Position numbers and translations under genes: made by a program. The notes beneath the pieces were generated by a model. The model saw only the letters and a list, made by a program, of their open reading frames with translations. It had not been told where the DNA came from and made no database searches. DNA of 52,331 bases, from the NCBI GenBank assembly GCA_948467735.1, contig CAOKFN010000032.1, forward strand, positions 1 to 52,331, read 5' to 3'. The first letter of the stretch is position 1; the number at the start of each line of letters is the position of its first letter. Below are positions 34,706 to 43,643 of the stretch, in pieces. Source of the stretch: an uncultured bacterium (lineage in GTDB: Bacteria; Bacillota; Clostridia; Lachnospirales; Lachnospiraceae).

Positions 34706-34766
34706 CCTTATACTCCCTTCCTGCTTCTGCTCTCCTGCCATCAGGCCTGCTTCCCCCGCTCCGGCA

Positions 34767-35441
34767 TTATGCCCCATAACTCTCATAATATTTATCAATC
34801 TCCGCCTTTAATTTATCGTCAATGCAAATCCGTCCCTTATATGGTTTGTTGTACAAATGCTCCGTCACATCCTGCATGGTGACAATCGCATGAGTGTCAA
34901 ACCCATATTTTTCTTTTATCTCCTCCAGCGCGCTTACTTTTCCTCCCAGACCTTTCTCCATGCGGTTTAAAGAGACCATCAATCCCTTGATTTCCACCTT
35001 GGCCTGCGCCGTGATAATGGGAAAAGTCTCTTCGATGGATTTCCCTGAAGTAGTCACATCTTCCACAATAATCACTCTGTCGCCGTCCTTAAGACTGCTT
35101 CCCAGCAGGATTCCCACATCGCCATGATCCTTGATCTCCTTGCGGTTGGAACAATAACGGATTTCTCTGCCGTAAAGCTCGCTATAAGCAAGCGCTGTCG
35201 CCACGCACAACGGAATTCCCTTATAGGCAGGCCCAAACACCACGTCAAAATCATCGCCGAAATTGTCATGAATGGCCTTGGCATAATACTCTCCCAGCTT
35301 TTTCAGCTGTCCGCCGGTCACATAAGCGCCCGCGTTCATAAAAAAGGGAGATTTTCTGCCGCTCTTCAAGGTAAATTCTCCGAATTTCAGCACTTGGCAA
35401 TCCACCATAAACTCAATAAATTCCTGCTTATAGCCTTCCAT
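34767..35441 (-). CDS. pyrE: Orotate phosphoribosyltransferase
   Basis: 224 residues from ATG 35441 behind AAGGAGAGG; longer readings cross the promoter. It makes OMP from orotate and PRPP. FGEFTLKSGRKSPFFMN and the PRPP loop VIIVEDVTTSGKS are diagnostic. The rest of the usual pyr operon is not adjacent; pyrF is 1.6 kb upstream beyond an XRE gene and a methyltransferase. Confidence 0.95.
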   Translation of the reverse strand: MEGYKQEFIEFMVDCQVLKFGEFTLKSGRKSPFFMNAGAYVTGGQLKKLGEYYAKAIHDNFGDDFDVVFGPAYKGIPLCVATALAYSELYGREIRYCSNRKEIKDHGDVGILLGSSLKDGDRVIIVEDVTTSGKSIEETFPIITAQAKVEIKGLMVSLNRMEKGLGGKVSALEEIKEKYGFDTHAIVTMQDVTEHLYNKPYKGRICIDDKLKAEIDKYYESYGA

Positions 35442-35496
35442 AGTTCCTCTCCTTCTTCTTGAAGTTTTATCACAAAACCAATAAACATTTTTTTCC

Positions 35497-35525
35497 ATTT
35501 TACCACAGGCCGTATCTATTTTCAA
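35497..35525 (-). promoter_or_regulatory. Promoter of pyrE
   Basis: On the minus strand TTGAAA (35525-35520), 17 bases, TAAAAT (35502-35497). The start codon is about 50 bases downstream of +1, leaving no room for a PyrR attenuator. Confidence 0.7.
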
Positions 35526-35673
35526 TCTCTTTTTGACTTTCTCCATTTCCGGCGGTTACATTTTAATCCCGCTATCGCCGCCGTGCGCAAACTGTAAAAA
35601 ATACCGACTGCCGCTTTCAGCCGTAACTGCCGATGGCTTTTCCGTCTTCAATTTAGAATAAATAAAATAAATT

Positions 35674-35686
35674 GAATAAATTATTC
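35674..35686. promoter_or_regulatory. Candidate operator upstream of the first XRE gene
   Basis: GAATAA-A-TTATTC is a perfect inverted repeat. Related GAATAA/TTATT words follow to 35735. It lies 90 bases before the regulator's start, fitting autoregulation. Confidence 0.4.
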
Positions 35687-35775
35687 CTTATCTAAAATAA
35701 CATTCCACTATTCTTGAAATAATATAGAATAATATTTAGCAGTCCTAAAACAAAGGAAAAGGAGAACCCCGGCGC

Positions 35776-36165
35776 ATGAAAAACATTGGCGAAATCATTA
35801 CGGAATTACGCACGGAACGGAATATGGGACAAAAAGAGCTGGCCCTGCTCCTGAATCTTTCCGTCGGCACCATATCTAACTATGAGAACGGCGTTCATGC
35901 TCCGGATCTGAATACTTTGAGCAAAATAGCCGATCTTTTTAACGTCACCGCCGACTATCTGTTAGGCCGTACCGGATACCGCTGTTCTCCGAAGGTCTTG
36001 AAAGAATATATGACTACGGATTACACCGTGACGGATTTTATCAATACCGTCGTCACCTTAGATCCGGCTTCCCGGACAACATTGATCAGCTTTGCGAATT
36101 ATCTGAAAAGCCGCCGGACGAAACCCCGGCCCCCTGCACAAAAGTCAAATACCCCGCGGGAATAA
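35776..36165 (+). CDS. XRE/Cro-type regulator (copy 1)
   Basis: 129 residues; AAAGGAGA precedes ATG 35776. The HTH (about 1-62) has GQKELALLLNLSVGTISNYE, and the C-terminal part begins DYLLGRTGYRCSP. About 70% of residues match the copy at 38309-38695 by eye. It is transcribed divergently from pyrE. Similar single-HTH regulators control neighbouring genes or themselves. No ligand domain is seen; the C-terminal 65 residues may dimerise. Confidence 0.9.
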   Translation: MKNIGEIITELRTERNMGQKELALLLNLSVGTISNYENGVHAPDLNTLSKIADLFNVTADYLLGRTGYRCSPKVLKEYMTTDYTVTDFINTVVTLDPASRTTLISFANYLKSRRTKPRPPAQKSNTPRE

Positions 36166-36167
36166 AG

Positions 36168-36959
36168 CTATACATTCTTTCTCAGCACAAAAATCTTATT
36201 CGCCACTCTCTTTAACGGCGGCAGATGCCTGAGCGTATGATACACGGGATACATTTCCCTTAATCCCTCCATAAATGTAACGCAGTCCACAATCTTGAAA
36301 CCGGGCGCAAGCCGCCGCAGCTCTCTTTTGTTTTTCACTCCAAAGCTGTACTTACGCCTGCTTCCCTCCTCCGTCTTTTCCACAGAATTTTTAACCGTAT
36401 AGGAAGATGCCGCCTCCAGAAAAACCTCCGCCTGCCCAAAGCCCGCGTCAATGATTTGAAGCAGCTTCTGTACGCTTTCCTTATCCAGATACATGGTCAG
36501 TTCTTCCACAATAATCAGCACCGGTCCGTCGGCCTTCACCTCTTTCACCCAATCGTCATCCGTAACCGATTTTGCAATCATAACCACTCTGTCTTCCGCC
36601 CCAAACACACGCCGCCGCGCTTCTGTCACTTCCGGCAGATCCAAGTCATACCAGCGGATCGATCCGTTATCCACACGATAAAACAGGGTATCCATGCCGC
36701 AGGCAAGATGAACTATCACGCCGTCCGGATGTTCCCGTACATACTCCGATACCATTTTGTCCATCAAAATCGCTCTGGCAAGAGCCCCGTTTCCCATGAC
36801 AGGTTCTTCTCCCTCGGGAAATTTACCATCCAGCCTCTCTGCAAGTTCTATCGCCTTTGCATCATAAATATGATGATTCTCCGACTTGGACTCCCTTGCT
36901 CTTGCATACAATGCGCGAAGCATGGACTCCGGTATCCCTTCCGTACCTATTTTTTCCAT
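36168..36959 (-). CDS. SAM-dependent methyltransferase of the leucine carboxyl methyltransferase (LCM) family
   Basis: 263 residues from ATG 36959 with GGAG six bases upstream; an ATG four codons earlier is possible. VIVHLACGMDTLFYR binds S-adenosylmethionine and YDLDLPEV continues the Rossmann fold, as in the LCM/Ppm family that methylates carboxyl groups. VEELTMYLDKESV is the family's later motif. It follows pyrF by 70 bases on the same strand, so is likely transcribed with it. Substrate unknown. Confidence 0.85.
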   Translation of the reverse strand: MEKIGTEGIPESMLRALYARARESKSENHHIYDAKAIELAERLDGKFPEGEEPVMGNGALARAILMDKMVSEYVREHPDGVIVHLACGMDTLFYRVDNGSIRWYDLDLPEVTEARRRVFGAEDRVVMIAKSVTDDDWVKEVKADGPVLIIVEELTMYLDKESVQKLLQIIDAGFGQAEVFLEAASSYTVKNSVEKTEEGSRRKYSFGVKNKRELRRLAPGFKIVDCVTFMEGLREMYPVYHTLRHLPPLKRVANKIFVLRKNV

Positions 36960-37029
36960 TGTAATCTCCATCCTCTCAAAAACGGTCTCAGAATACTGCC
37001 TGCATGGCGTTTAGCGCTGCGGAGCTTTT

Positions 37030-37977
37030 TCAGCGCGTCAGCGCGGAGGAGATATCCTCTATCATCGCCAATACCGCCGCTCTGGCGGCGTCCGCATAGC
37101 CCCTCTCTCCGAAATGCGCATACTGTTCCTGTTGATACGCCGCTATGATGCCTCTGGAAGAATTGACAATGGCCCCCAGCCCGTCCTTTTGGAAGAAATG
37201 CACCAAATCCGCGCCCCTGCCGCCCTGAGCGCCATAACCGGGCACCAGAATGAACGCCTTGGGCATTAACTGCCTCAGAATCCTGCCCTGTTCGGGATAA
37301 GTGGCGCCCACCACGGCTCCCACATAGCTGTAGTCCCCTTCCTCGGGCATGCAGGCTTCTCCCCATGCCGCCACCTGTTCTCCCACAATTTCATACAGCG
37401 GCTTGTCCGCGGCCCCCTCCTGCGCCCTTATAATGCGATCCTGAAATTCGCCGCTGCTGGGATTGGAGGTTTTCACCAGCACAAAAATCCCCTTCTTCTC
37501 TTTTCTGCACACTTCCATAAACGGCTTTACCCCGTCGGAGCCAAGATAAGGATTTACCGTGGCGAAATCCTCCCCGAAACCGCCGCAGGTTCTGCTCCCC
37601 ACCTGCACCTTTCCCAGATGTCCCGCCGCATATGCGTCGGAAGTGGAACCGATATCGCCCCGCTTGATATCGCCTATCACCACCAAATCCTTCTCATGAC
37701 AGTAATCTACCGTTTTCTGAAACGCCGCCATGCCGGGGACTCCAAACTGCTCATACATGGCGATCTGAGGCTTTACCGCAGGTATCAAATCATATATGGC
37801 GTCCACAATCCCCTTGTTAAACTGCCAGACTGCCTCCGCGGCTCCCTCCGGCGTCTCCCCATACTCCGCAAAAGCCGCTTTCTTAATATATTCCGGCACA
37901 AATTTCATCATCGGATCCAATCCCGCCGCAATGGGAGCGTTGGTTTTGCGAATTTTTGAAATCAGTCTGTTTATCAT
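37030..37977 (-). CDS. pyrF: Orotidine 5'-phosphate decarboxylase (type 2)
   Basis: 315 residues, the longer subfamily. It converts OMP to UMP. GLDPMMKFVPEY, VIGDIKRGDIGSTSDAYA (catalytic Lys/Asp) and FVLVKTSNPSS are diagnostic. CAAAGGAG precedes ATG 37977. pyrK and pyrD, often next to it in this family, are absent. Confidence 0.95.
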   Translation of the reverse strand: MINRLISKIRKTNAPIAAGLDPMMKFVPEYIKKAAFAEYGETPEGAAEAVWQFNKGIVDAIYDLIPAVKPQIAMYEQFGVPGMAAFQKTVDYCHEKDLVVIGDIKRGDIGSTSDAYAAGHLGKVQVGSRTCGGFGEDFATVNPYLGSDGVKPFMEVCRKEKKGIFVLVKTSNPSSGEFQDRIIRAQEGAADKPLYEIVGEQVAAWGEACMPEEGDYSYVGAVVGATYPEQGRILRQLMPKAFILVPGYGAQGGRGADLVHFFQKDGLGAIVNSSRGIIAAYQQEQYAHFGERGYADAARAAVLAMIEDISSALTR

Positions 37978-38019
37978 AAGTTTCTCCTTTGAATGAATTC
38001 ATTTTTTGTTTTCTTTTTT

Positions 38020-38048
38020 ATCATATCAGATATTCTACGGCATGGCAA
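38020..38048 (-). promoter_or_regulatory. Promoter of pyrF
   Basis: On the minus strand TTGCCA (38048-38043), 17 bases, TATGAT (38025-38020). It overlaps the end of the small frame at 38035-38175. Confidence 0.6.
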
Positions 38049-38175
38049 GCAAAATACAAACCGTCTCCTGTCCAAGCGGCACCTTTATCCCCCGGCCCTG
38101 AGCCTTCCAAAGCTTATTCTCCACAGCGGGCGACATACGAATAAGCCGGGCGAGAGTTCCTTTTGACTTTAGCAT
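38035..38175 (-). CDS. Possible 46-residue ORF or gene remnant upstream of pyrF
   Basis: ATG 38175 to TAG 38035-38037. It reads MLKSKGTLARLIRMSP, then VENKLWKAQGRGIKVPLGQE and ends ILLAMP, with a composition like real protein rather than noise. The ribosome site is weak (AGAAG). It could be a small protein, the tail of a lost gene, or part of an intergenic repeat. The rest of the 331-base gap between pyrF and the second XRE gene holds the pyrF promoter and, on the plus strand, a TACAAT at 38241 that may serve the XRE gene. Confidence 0.3.
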   Translation of the reverse strand: MLKSKGTLARLIRMSPAVENKLWKAQGRGIKVPLGQETVCILLAMP

Positions 38176-38308
38176 TCATAAAATAAACTTCTAAAAATAT
38201 GCTGTTTGTAAAACCCCATTTCACTTTTATTCAAATCCGCTACAATACAATTTAATAAAGCTAAAATATTCGTACTTGTACAGCTTAAAACGAAGGAAGG
38301 CATGAAGA

Positions 38309-38695
38309 ATGAAAGAAATCGGCGATATTCTTTGGGAACTGCGTAAAGAAAAAGGACTTGGTCAAAAAGAACTGGCGGCGCTTTTGAATCTTTCCGTCGG
38401 CACCATCTCAAATTACGAAAAAGGCGTACACGCTCCTGATTTAGATATGCTGGGAAAAATCGCCGACTTTTACCATGTCACCACGGATTACCTGCTGGGA
38501 CGCACCGGCTACCGCTGTTCTCCCGAAATCCTGAAAAAATATATTACCACCGAATATACAATCTCAAATTTCATAAATACGGTTCTATCCTTGGACGCAG
38601 GCTCCCGTACTGCCGTCATAAAATATGCCGATTACCTGAAATTTCTTCACAGCCAGAAAACGGAAGCCAATGAGCCATCCCTGAAAAAACAATAG
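38309..38695 (+). CDS. XRE/Cro-type regulator (copy 2)
   Basis: 128 residues; GAAGGAAGG precedes ATG 38309. GQKELAALLNLSVGTISNYE and DYLLGRTGYRCSP are nearly identical to copy 1, while the last 20 residues differ. It is divergent from pyrF, just as copy 1 is divergent from pyrE. Its stop codon lies inside the terminator of the convergent GH105 gene. Confidence 0.9.
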   Translation: MKEIGDILWELRKEKGLGQKELAALLNLSVGTISNYEKGVHAPDLDMLGKIADFYHVTTDYLLGRTGYRCSPEILKKYITTEYTISNFINTVLSLDAGSRTAVIKYADYLKFLHSQKTEANEPSLKKQ

Positions 38696-38720
38696 AATCC
38701 ATGCGCCGCAGGATTCTATT
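38684..38720 (-). terminator. Terminator of the GH105 gene
   Basis: Perfect 10-bp arms AATAGAATCC (38691-38700) and GGATTCTATT (38711-38720). On the minus strand GTTTTTTC follows. It overlaps the last codon and stop of the second XRE gene. Confidence 0.85.
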
Positions 38721-38740
38721 GTCTTACTGCCAAACGATAT

Positions 38741-39889
38741 TCAAGCCGGATCATCCAGTCTGCGCATCTCCGTATATGCCAGCAAAAGGGGGCCCACACC
38801 CTTGGCGTCATTTTCCACCACCGGTTCCGACATATAATACTCAAAACTGCCGTCTCGTTTCCGGTTTTTTTCCGGCCCTAACCCTGCAACCAGACAGATG
38901 CCTCCCAAATTCAGCTTTCCGTCAGTCTCTTTCAGATACCTGTCACAGATGCCGTGAAAAGCCTTCAATCCGTACTCCCGATAACTTTCCGGCAGAAATC
39001 CCAGCCGCACGCCCTTTAACAGAGAATAGGACATGATAGCGCTGCCGCTGGTTTCCAAATAATTCGGCTCCCTGCCGCCCAATGCGGGCAGCTGATACCA
39101 CATACCGCTCTCATGCTGATATTTCAGCATATCTCCCATCAAACGCACAAAGGCGCCCTTCAGCTCTTCATATTCGTTCCTGTATTCCTCTCCCGGTTCG
39201 CACTTGTTCAAAGTATCCAGAAGCGCCATGGAATACCACCCCAGCGCCCTCAGCCAGAAATTTTGCGACAGCCCCGTCTCCTTATCACACCAGAATGCCT
39301 CTCTGGAAGCATCATAGCCATGATAATACAGCCCTGTCTTCTCATCCCTCATGCGCCGGATCACATTGGCAAACTGGTTGAAAATATCCTTGTAATTCTT
39401 CTTATGATTAAATTTGGTCTCATATTCCATATAAAAAGGCTGTCCCATATACATCCCATCCAGCCACACCTGATTGGGGTATATTTTTTTATGCCAGAAA
39501 TTTCCCTCCGACGTTCTGGGCTGTGTCCGCACTTGGCTGTAAATCAAATCAATCGCCTTCCGGTACTTTTCCTTCCCGTTCATCTCATAAAGCGCGAACA
39601 GCGTCTTGCCCGCGTTTACACTGTCAATATTATATTCTTCCACGGAATAGCTTTCAATTGTGCCGTCCTCGTTTACTCTATGGTCGATAAAAGCATCGGC
39701 GAACTCGTAATACTTCTTTTCCCCCGCTGCCTGATAGATTTCCAGCATGGCCAGAATCATGCACCCGTCGATGTAATTCCACCCTGCTCCCTTTCCGGCG
39801 CGCGCCTTTTCAATATTCCACACCGGAACGTCCACCGTACTTTTCTCAATTAGTTCATCGATATACTTCTCAAAAACAGGCATCCTCAT
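38741..39889 (-). CDS. Glycoside hydrolase family 105 (unsaturated uronyl hydrolase)
   Basis: 382 residues, typical for YteR/YesR. ATG 39889 follows GGGGAGG. The alpha/alpha barrel enzyme removes 4,5-unsaturated galacturonic acid from rhamnogalacturonan pieces. QVWLDGMYMGQPF carries the catalytic Asp, and YNIDSVNAGKTL, LGWYSMALLD and SGSAIMSYSLLKG are also family-like. No signal peptide, so it acts on imported oligosaccharides. No pectin transporter or other CAZyme is adjacent. It has a near-consensus promoter with a large inverted repeat. Confidence 0.9.
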   Translation of the reverse strand: MRMPVFEKYIDELIEKSTVDVPVWNIEKARAGKGAGWNYIDGCMILAMLEIYQAAGEKKYYEFADAFIDHRVNEDGTIESYSVEEYNIDSVNAGKTLFALYEMNGKEKYRKAIDLIYSQVRTQPRTSEGNFWHKKIYPNQVWLDGMYMGQPFYMEYETKFNHKKNYKDIFNQFANVIRRMRDEKTGLYYHGYDASREAFWCDKETGLSQNFWLRALGWYSMALLDTLNKCEPGEEYRNEYEELKGAFVRLMGDMLKYQHESGMWYQLPALGGREPNYLETSGSAIMSYSLLKGVRLGFLPESYREYGLKAFHGICDRYLKETDGKLNLGGICLVAGLGPEKNRKRDGSFEYYMSEPVVENDAKGVGPLLLAYTEMRRLDDPA

Positions 39890-40020
39890 GTATATAACCT
39901 CCCCGTTTCAGCTATGTCCTGCGCCCATCATACTATCCATTATTTCAGCTGCGCCGGTTTTTTCCTTCTTCCCGTCCGCTTACACGATATTTATCTCCGA
40001 AAATATTTCCAACTCCGCAC

Positions 40021-40055
40021 CTGTCATCTGTAAATTAATTTTTCACAGATAACAG
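40021..40055. promoter_or_regulatory. Inverted repeat downstream of the GH105 promoter
   Basis: CTGTCATCTGT (40021-40031) and ACAGATAACAG (40045-40055) match at 10 of 11 positions across 13 bases. At about +5 to +40 it could be an operator for a sugar-responsive repressor, or an mRNA hairpin. Confidence 0.5.
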
Positions 40056-40066
40056 ATTCCATCTTT

Positions 40067-40095
40067 ATTATATATGATAATCCGACGTATGACAA
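40067..40095 (-). promoter_or_regulatory. Promoter of the GH105 gene
   Basis: On the minus strand TTGTCA (40095-40090), 17 bases, TATAAT (40072-40067). Confidence 0.8.
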
Positions 40096-40118
40096 GGTTA
40101 TCTTTCAAATATCCGCCG

Positions 40119-40152
40119 CAAAAAAGCGGCCTCGGAGCTTTCCCAAGGCCGC
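40119..40152 (-). terminator. Terminator of the ABC exporter operon
   Basis: On the minus strand GCGGCCT (40152-40146) and AGGCCGC (40132-40126) form a stem followed by TTTTTT, directly after the stop at 40157. Confidence 0.85.
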
Positions 40153-40156
40153 AGAT

Positions 40157-41728
40157 TCACGCCGTTTCCATCTTATAAAAATTCAACATGGCAATGACCA
40201 TGAAAATAACGGTAAACAGCAGCAAAAATAAATCCATAAACACATATGCCGCCAATACTCCTCCCGTCTGCATGCCTGCCGCGGCGCCCAAAACGGCCAC
40301 AAGCAGCCCAATCCCCTGTAAAAACATCTGAAACAGCTGTCTGCCCGCCTTCCCCAAGGTACTTCCCACGACAATCTCCGCCACCGCCAGCGCGTACAGT
40401 TTGTTCGCATATGCCCCCATATAAAATATTATGCAGAGCGCCGCCACCGGAACCGGTAGTTTCATCACAATCGCTCCCGGAATTGTGATCAGGCACGCGT
40501 TGACAAAACTCTGCACATGCTGCATGGCCATGGCGTTTATCAATTTACGGAAAGGCGTATCCGGAATCAGATAAGTATATGGGGATAACAGCTCCTTCGC
40601 CCATTTCCCGCCCATGGCTGTAAAAATAAAAACCACATATGCCGCGGCGGCGGGTATCACAAAAAAGTCAAATCCGTCAAAACCGCCTTCGCGCAGGTAT
40701 AAATACGCTATGGCGGCTCCCGCAGCAGCCGCGGCAGCCGTGTTCGCGTCAAATATAAAATATCTGCTCTTCTTGTATTCCAGCAGCTGTCGGTAAAACA
40801 GCGCTTTCGCCCCGTACCCCTTCCAATGAATCCGCGCTTTTCTGAATTTCTGCCTCCTGCCCAGCTTTTTCTGAACATCTCCCTGCCTGCGGCTTGCAAG
40901 GACCTCCTCGTAATCTTCGGCAAACTTTATGGCGTCCTCATAAAAAGCTCCCGTACACTTCATCCTCACTGCCGCCGCAAGAACCGCCGCCAGCATCAGC
41001 CCATAGCAGACGCTTCCCGCCGCGCTTACTGCGGTCGGCCCCGTGAGCAGCAGATGCACCACGGCAATATACCAGCCCACAATGGGCACCATCTGCACCA
41101 TATCGCTGTTCAGGAAAGCGACCGCGCTCCTCAGGCTCAATCCGTCTCTCAAATACGCGTAAATTCCCATCAGCACCAGCACGCCTGCCAGCCCATAGGC
41201 CGCCTTCACAATCAGATTTCTCTGCTTTTCTCCCAGCCGCTCGGAGCCGTACATCAATATCATTATGCCGCCTTCCAATATATTTTCCACCAAGACGGCA
41301 AACATAAAATATACCGCCAGCCGCCAGATTTCCACATGAAACAATGCGCCTCCGCATATGACGACGAACAGATTCAATATTATCTGAACTGCCAGAGTCC
41401 TGATATAAGCATAGATCAGAACCTTTTTGGGGCTGACCGGGGAGGGGAACAGAAAATGTATGTCACTGCTGCGATAGACCAATCCCTTTCTCTTCGCATA
41501 GGCAATCAAATTCCCCGGAACCATCCAGAATGCGGCAAGAGTAAGCACCGCCGCCATTCCTTCCGGAGAATCCCCGCCAAATTTCTCCACCAGCATTTTC
41601 AGAGAATATGGTATCGCAAACACATATAATAGGAAAAAGGCCAGATAAACATATGTGACCGGTCTGCGCAGCGCTTTCTTGACGCGATTGGCCAATATCT
41701 TTCCGTAAAGAAATCCTACCGCTCCCAT
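40157..41728 (-). CDS. ABC exporter membrane subunit (ABC_export-like)
   Basis: 523 residues with about twelve membrane helices, in line with the putative ABC exporter family seen in clostridia. The N-terminus FLYGKILANRVKKALRRPV and a cytoplasmic loop rich in Arg/Lys (about 280-310) are typical. It overlaps the ATPase gene by 13 bases, so translation is coupled. Cargo unknown. Confidence 0.85.
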   Translation of the reverse strand: MGAVGFLYGKILANRVKKALRRPVTYVYLAFFLLYVFAIPYSLKMLVEKFGGDSPEGMAAVLTLAAFWMVPGNLIAYAKRKGLVYRSSDIHFLFPSPVSPKKVLIYAYIRTLAVQIILNLFVVICGGALFHVEIWRLAVYFMFAVLVENILEGGIMILMYGSERLGEKQRNLIVKAAYGLAGVLVLMGIYAYLRDGLSLRSAVAFLNSDMVQMVPIVGWYIAVVHLLLTGPTAVSAAGSVCYGLMLAAVLAAAVRMKCTGAFYEDAIKFAEDYEEVLASRRQGDVQKKLGRRQKFRKARIHWKGYGAKALFYRQLLEYKKSRYFIFDANTAAAAAAGAAIAYLYLREGGFDGFDFFVIPAAAAYVVFIFTAMGGKWAKELLSPYTYLIPDTPFRKLINAMAMQHVQSFVNACLITIPGAIVMKLPVPVAALCIIFYMGAYANKLYALAVAEIVVGSTLGKAGRQLFQMFLQGIGLLVAVLGAAAGMQTGGVLAAYVFMDLFLLLFTVIFMVIAMLNFYKMETA

Positions 41729-42555
41729 GGCCGCCCCCCGTCCTGCCCGTCAGCTTTGGCTGCTTTTTCACCTTCCGCCTGCCCCGGCATCTCGGCTCCT
41801 TTTCCTTCTTCCGCCTGCCCGTCAGTTCCGGCTGCTTTTCCTTCCTCCGCCTGTCCGGGCGGCATTTTCTGCCCGGTGACGGAGAAATACAATTCTTCCA
41901 AATCTTCGCTGCCCAGACTCTCCTTTGCATATGTTCCGAGAATATGTCCCTTATCCATCACAAAGGTCACATCCCACAATTCCTTTACCATCTCCAGCAT
42001 ATGCGTGCTGATCAGTACGGTACATCCCTCCGCCCTCAGCTCCAAAAGCACGGATTTCAGCTCTTTGATGGCGGCGGGATCAAGCCCCACCATTGGTTCG
42101 TCCAAAAGAATCACTTTCGGTCTGATGACCAGAGCGCAGCATATGCTGACCTTCTGCATCATTCCCTTGGACAGTTCACTGCCGAGCTTTTCCTTCTTAT
42201 CCGCCAGTTCAAACCGTTCCAGCAGCTTCTCTATCTCTTCCTCCGGCACATCCAAGCCATAGGCGCGAATTATGAATTCTATGTGTTCCCCCACAGTCAG
42301 CGCGTCGTACAGATAAGGAATCTCCGGCACATAGGCGAAGCATCTCTTCGCCTCCAGCGTGTTCGCGTCTTTTCCCTGAATGCGGATGACGCCCTGAAAC
42401 CGCAGCAGTCCTGCAATGCTTTTAATTACGGTTGATTTTCCGGCGCCGTTCGGCCCCAATAGTATCCCGATCCTTCCGTTCGGCACTGCGAATCTCACCC
42501 CGTCCGCCGCCGACATTTTCCCGTACTTTTTCGTTAAATCAATTACCTCCAGCAT
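41716..42555 (-). CDS. ABC transporter ATPase with repetitive acidic tail
   Basis: 279 residues. Walker A GPNGAGKST, signature LSKGMMQK (for LSGGQ), Walker B VILLDEP and switch STH define an exporter-type ATPase. Residues about 232-279 are a tail of Gly-Gln-Ala-Glu-Glu-Gly-Lys-type repeats without a known role. It pairs with the permease at 40157-41728. The start follows AGGTGG. Confidence 0.92.
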   Translation of the reverse strand: MLEVIDLTKKYGKMSAADGVRFAVPNGRIGILLGPNGAGKSTVIKSIAGLLRFQGVIRIQGKDANTLEAKRCFAYVPEIPYLYDALTVGEHIEFIIRAYGLDVPEEEIEKLLERFELADKKEKLGSELSKGMMQKVSICCALVIRPKVILLDEPMVGLDPAAIKELKSVLLELRAEGCTVLISTHMLEMVKELWDVTFVMDKGHILGTYAKESLGSEDLEELYFSVTGQKMPPGQAEEGKAAGTDGQAEEGKGAEMPGQAEGEKAAKADGQDGGRPWER

Positions 42556-42623
42556 GCCGATACCACCTTTCCGTCGCCGGACAAATGTCTGCCATTTTGT
42601 ATTTTATCGGATTTCCTCCCGCA

Positions 42624-43643
42624 TTAAAACATGGACACGTCTCCCAGCCCCATCAAAACGGAAACTACATACAGCAGGAACAAATGCACCGGATAAAAGG
42701 CGTAGAAAAAATATTTCATTTTCAGCCCGCGCTTTCCATTGTACAGGGCAATGGGTATCAGCACAAAGAAAGCGGTAATCTCACTGACGCTCATAACGGT
42801 CAGCACCACGCAGCCCGCCGTAACGGACAGCACCTTGTTTTTTCTGAAAATGTACATTGCTATGATGGTTAATACTCCCATTCCGCCGTAATCGGTACAC
42901 AAAAGATCCGCCAGATACATGACCAATACCAGCACCATCATATCCGCTCCCGCAATCTGAGCACGTTTCAATCCTTTCCTGCTCTTATAGAAAACAAGCC
43001 CCAGCGCCGCAGCGACGCATAGTACGCCCAGCGCCGCCAGAATGCTCTCCGTCGTGCGAAGGTTTAGAACCTTCATGACGCAGATGGCCCCGTATGTAGC
43101 CGCAAAAAGCACCCCCAGAATCATCGGCAGCATCCACAGCCTGCTTTCCGAAGCATTCCTATACTTTGCAAAAAATTCAAACGCACAGAGTGTAAATAGT
43201 CCCAAGAATAAAGTAAAATACACATTTTGATATCCAAAATCAAACGGGCTTCCTCTCATCGCCAGATCAAAAGGAATTTCCGACAGCAGGGCAAACAGCC
43301 CCAGACGCATTGCATACTTTCTCACATCCCTTGTCTTCTGAAATCCTTCCACCAGCAGAAAACAGAAAATAGGAAATCCCAGTCTTCCGATTAACCTCAG
43401 CATCGTATAAGTAATATAAATCGCCCCATGAGCCATCATCCAGCTCATCATTTCCTCCACGCTTCCGCGTTCCATCACACTGCCCAGTCCGTCAGCCATC
43501 AGCTGCCTTGTGAGAACCGCCGCTCCTATGTGGTCAATCAGCATGGCAGTCACCGCAATAATTTTAATTGTGCTTCCGCTGATTCCCTTCTTCTCTTTTG
43601 CCGCCGGCGCTTCTGCCGGCATATTCAACCCTGCACTGTCCAT
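42624..43643 (-). CDS. TraX-family membrane protein
   Basis: 339 residues from ATG 43643, ten bases after GGAGGG; longer readings have no site. About eight to nine helices, with IKIIAVTAMLIDHIG, FPIFCFLLVEGFQKTRD and KYFFYAFYPVHLFLLY, the TraX signature. TraX acetylates F-pilin, but clostridial relatives stand alone and are of unknown substrate. It lies 68 bases upstream of the ABC ATPase and may be co-transcribed. Confidence 0.85.
   Translation of the reverse strand: MDSAGLNMPAEAPAAKEKKGISGSTIKIIAVTAMLIDHIGAAVLTRQLMADGLGSVMERGSVEEMMSWMMAHGAIYITYTMLRLIGRLGFPIFCFLLVEGFQKTRDVRKYAMRLGLFALLSEIPFDLAMRGSPFDFGYQNVYFTLFLGLFTLCAFEFFAKYRNASESRLWMLPMILGVLFAATYGAICVMKVLNLRTTESILAALGVLCVAAALGLVFYKSRKGLKRAQIAGADMMVLVLVMYLADLLCTDYGGMGVLTIIAMYIFRKNKVLSVTAGCVVLTVMSVSEITAFFVLIPIALYNGKRGLKMKYFFYAFYPVHLFLLYVVSVLMGLGDVSMF

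Noticed and set aside
41463..41930. 155-codon frame across the ABC ATPase/permease junction
   Set aside because: It is another frame of the repetitive tail and the permease start. The two real genes overlap by only 13 bases.
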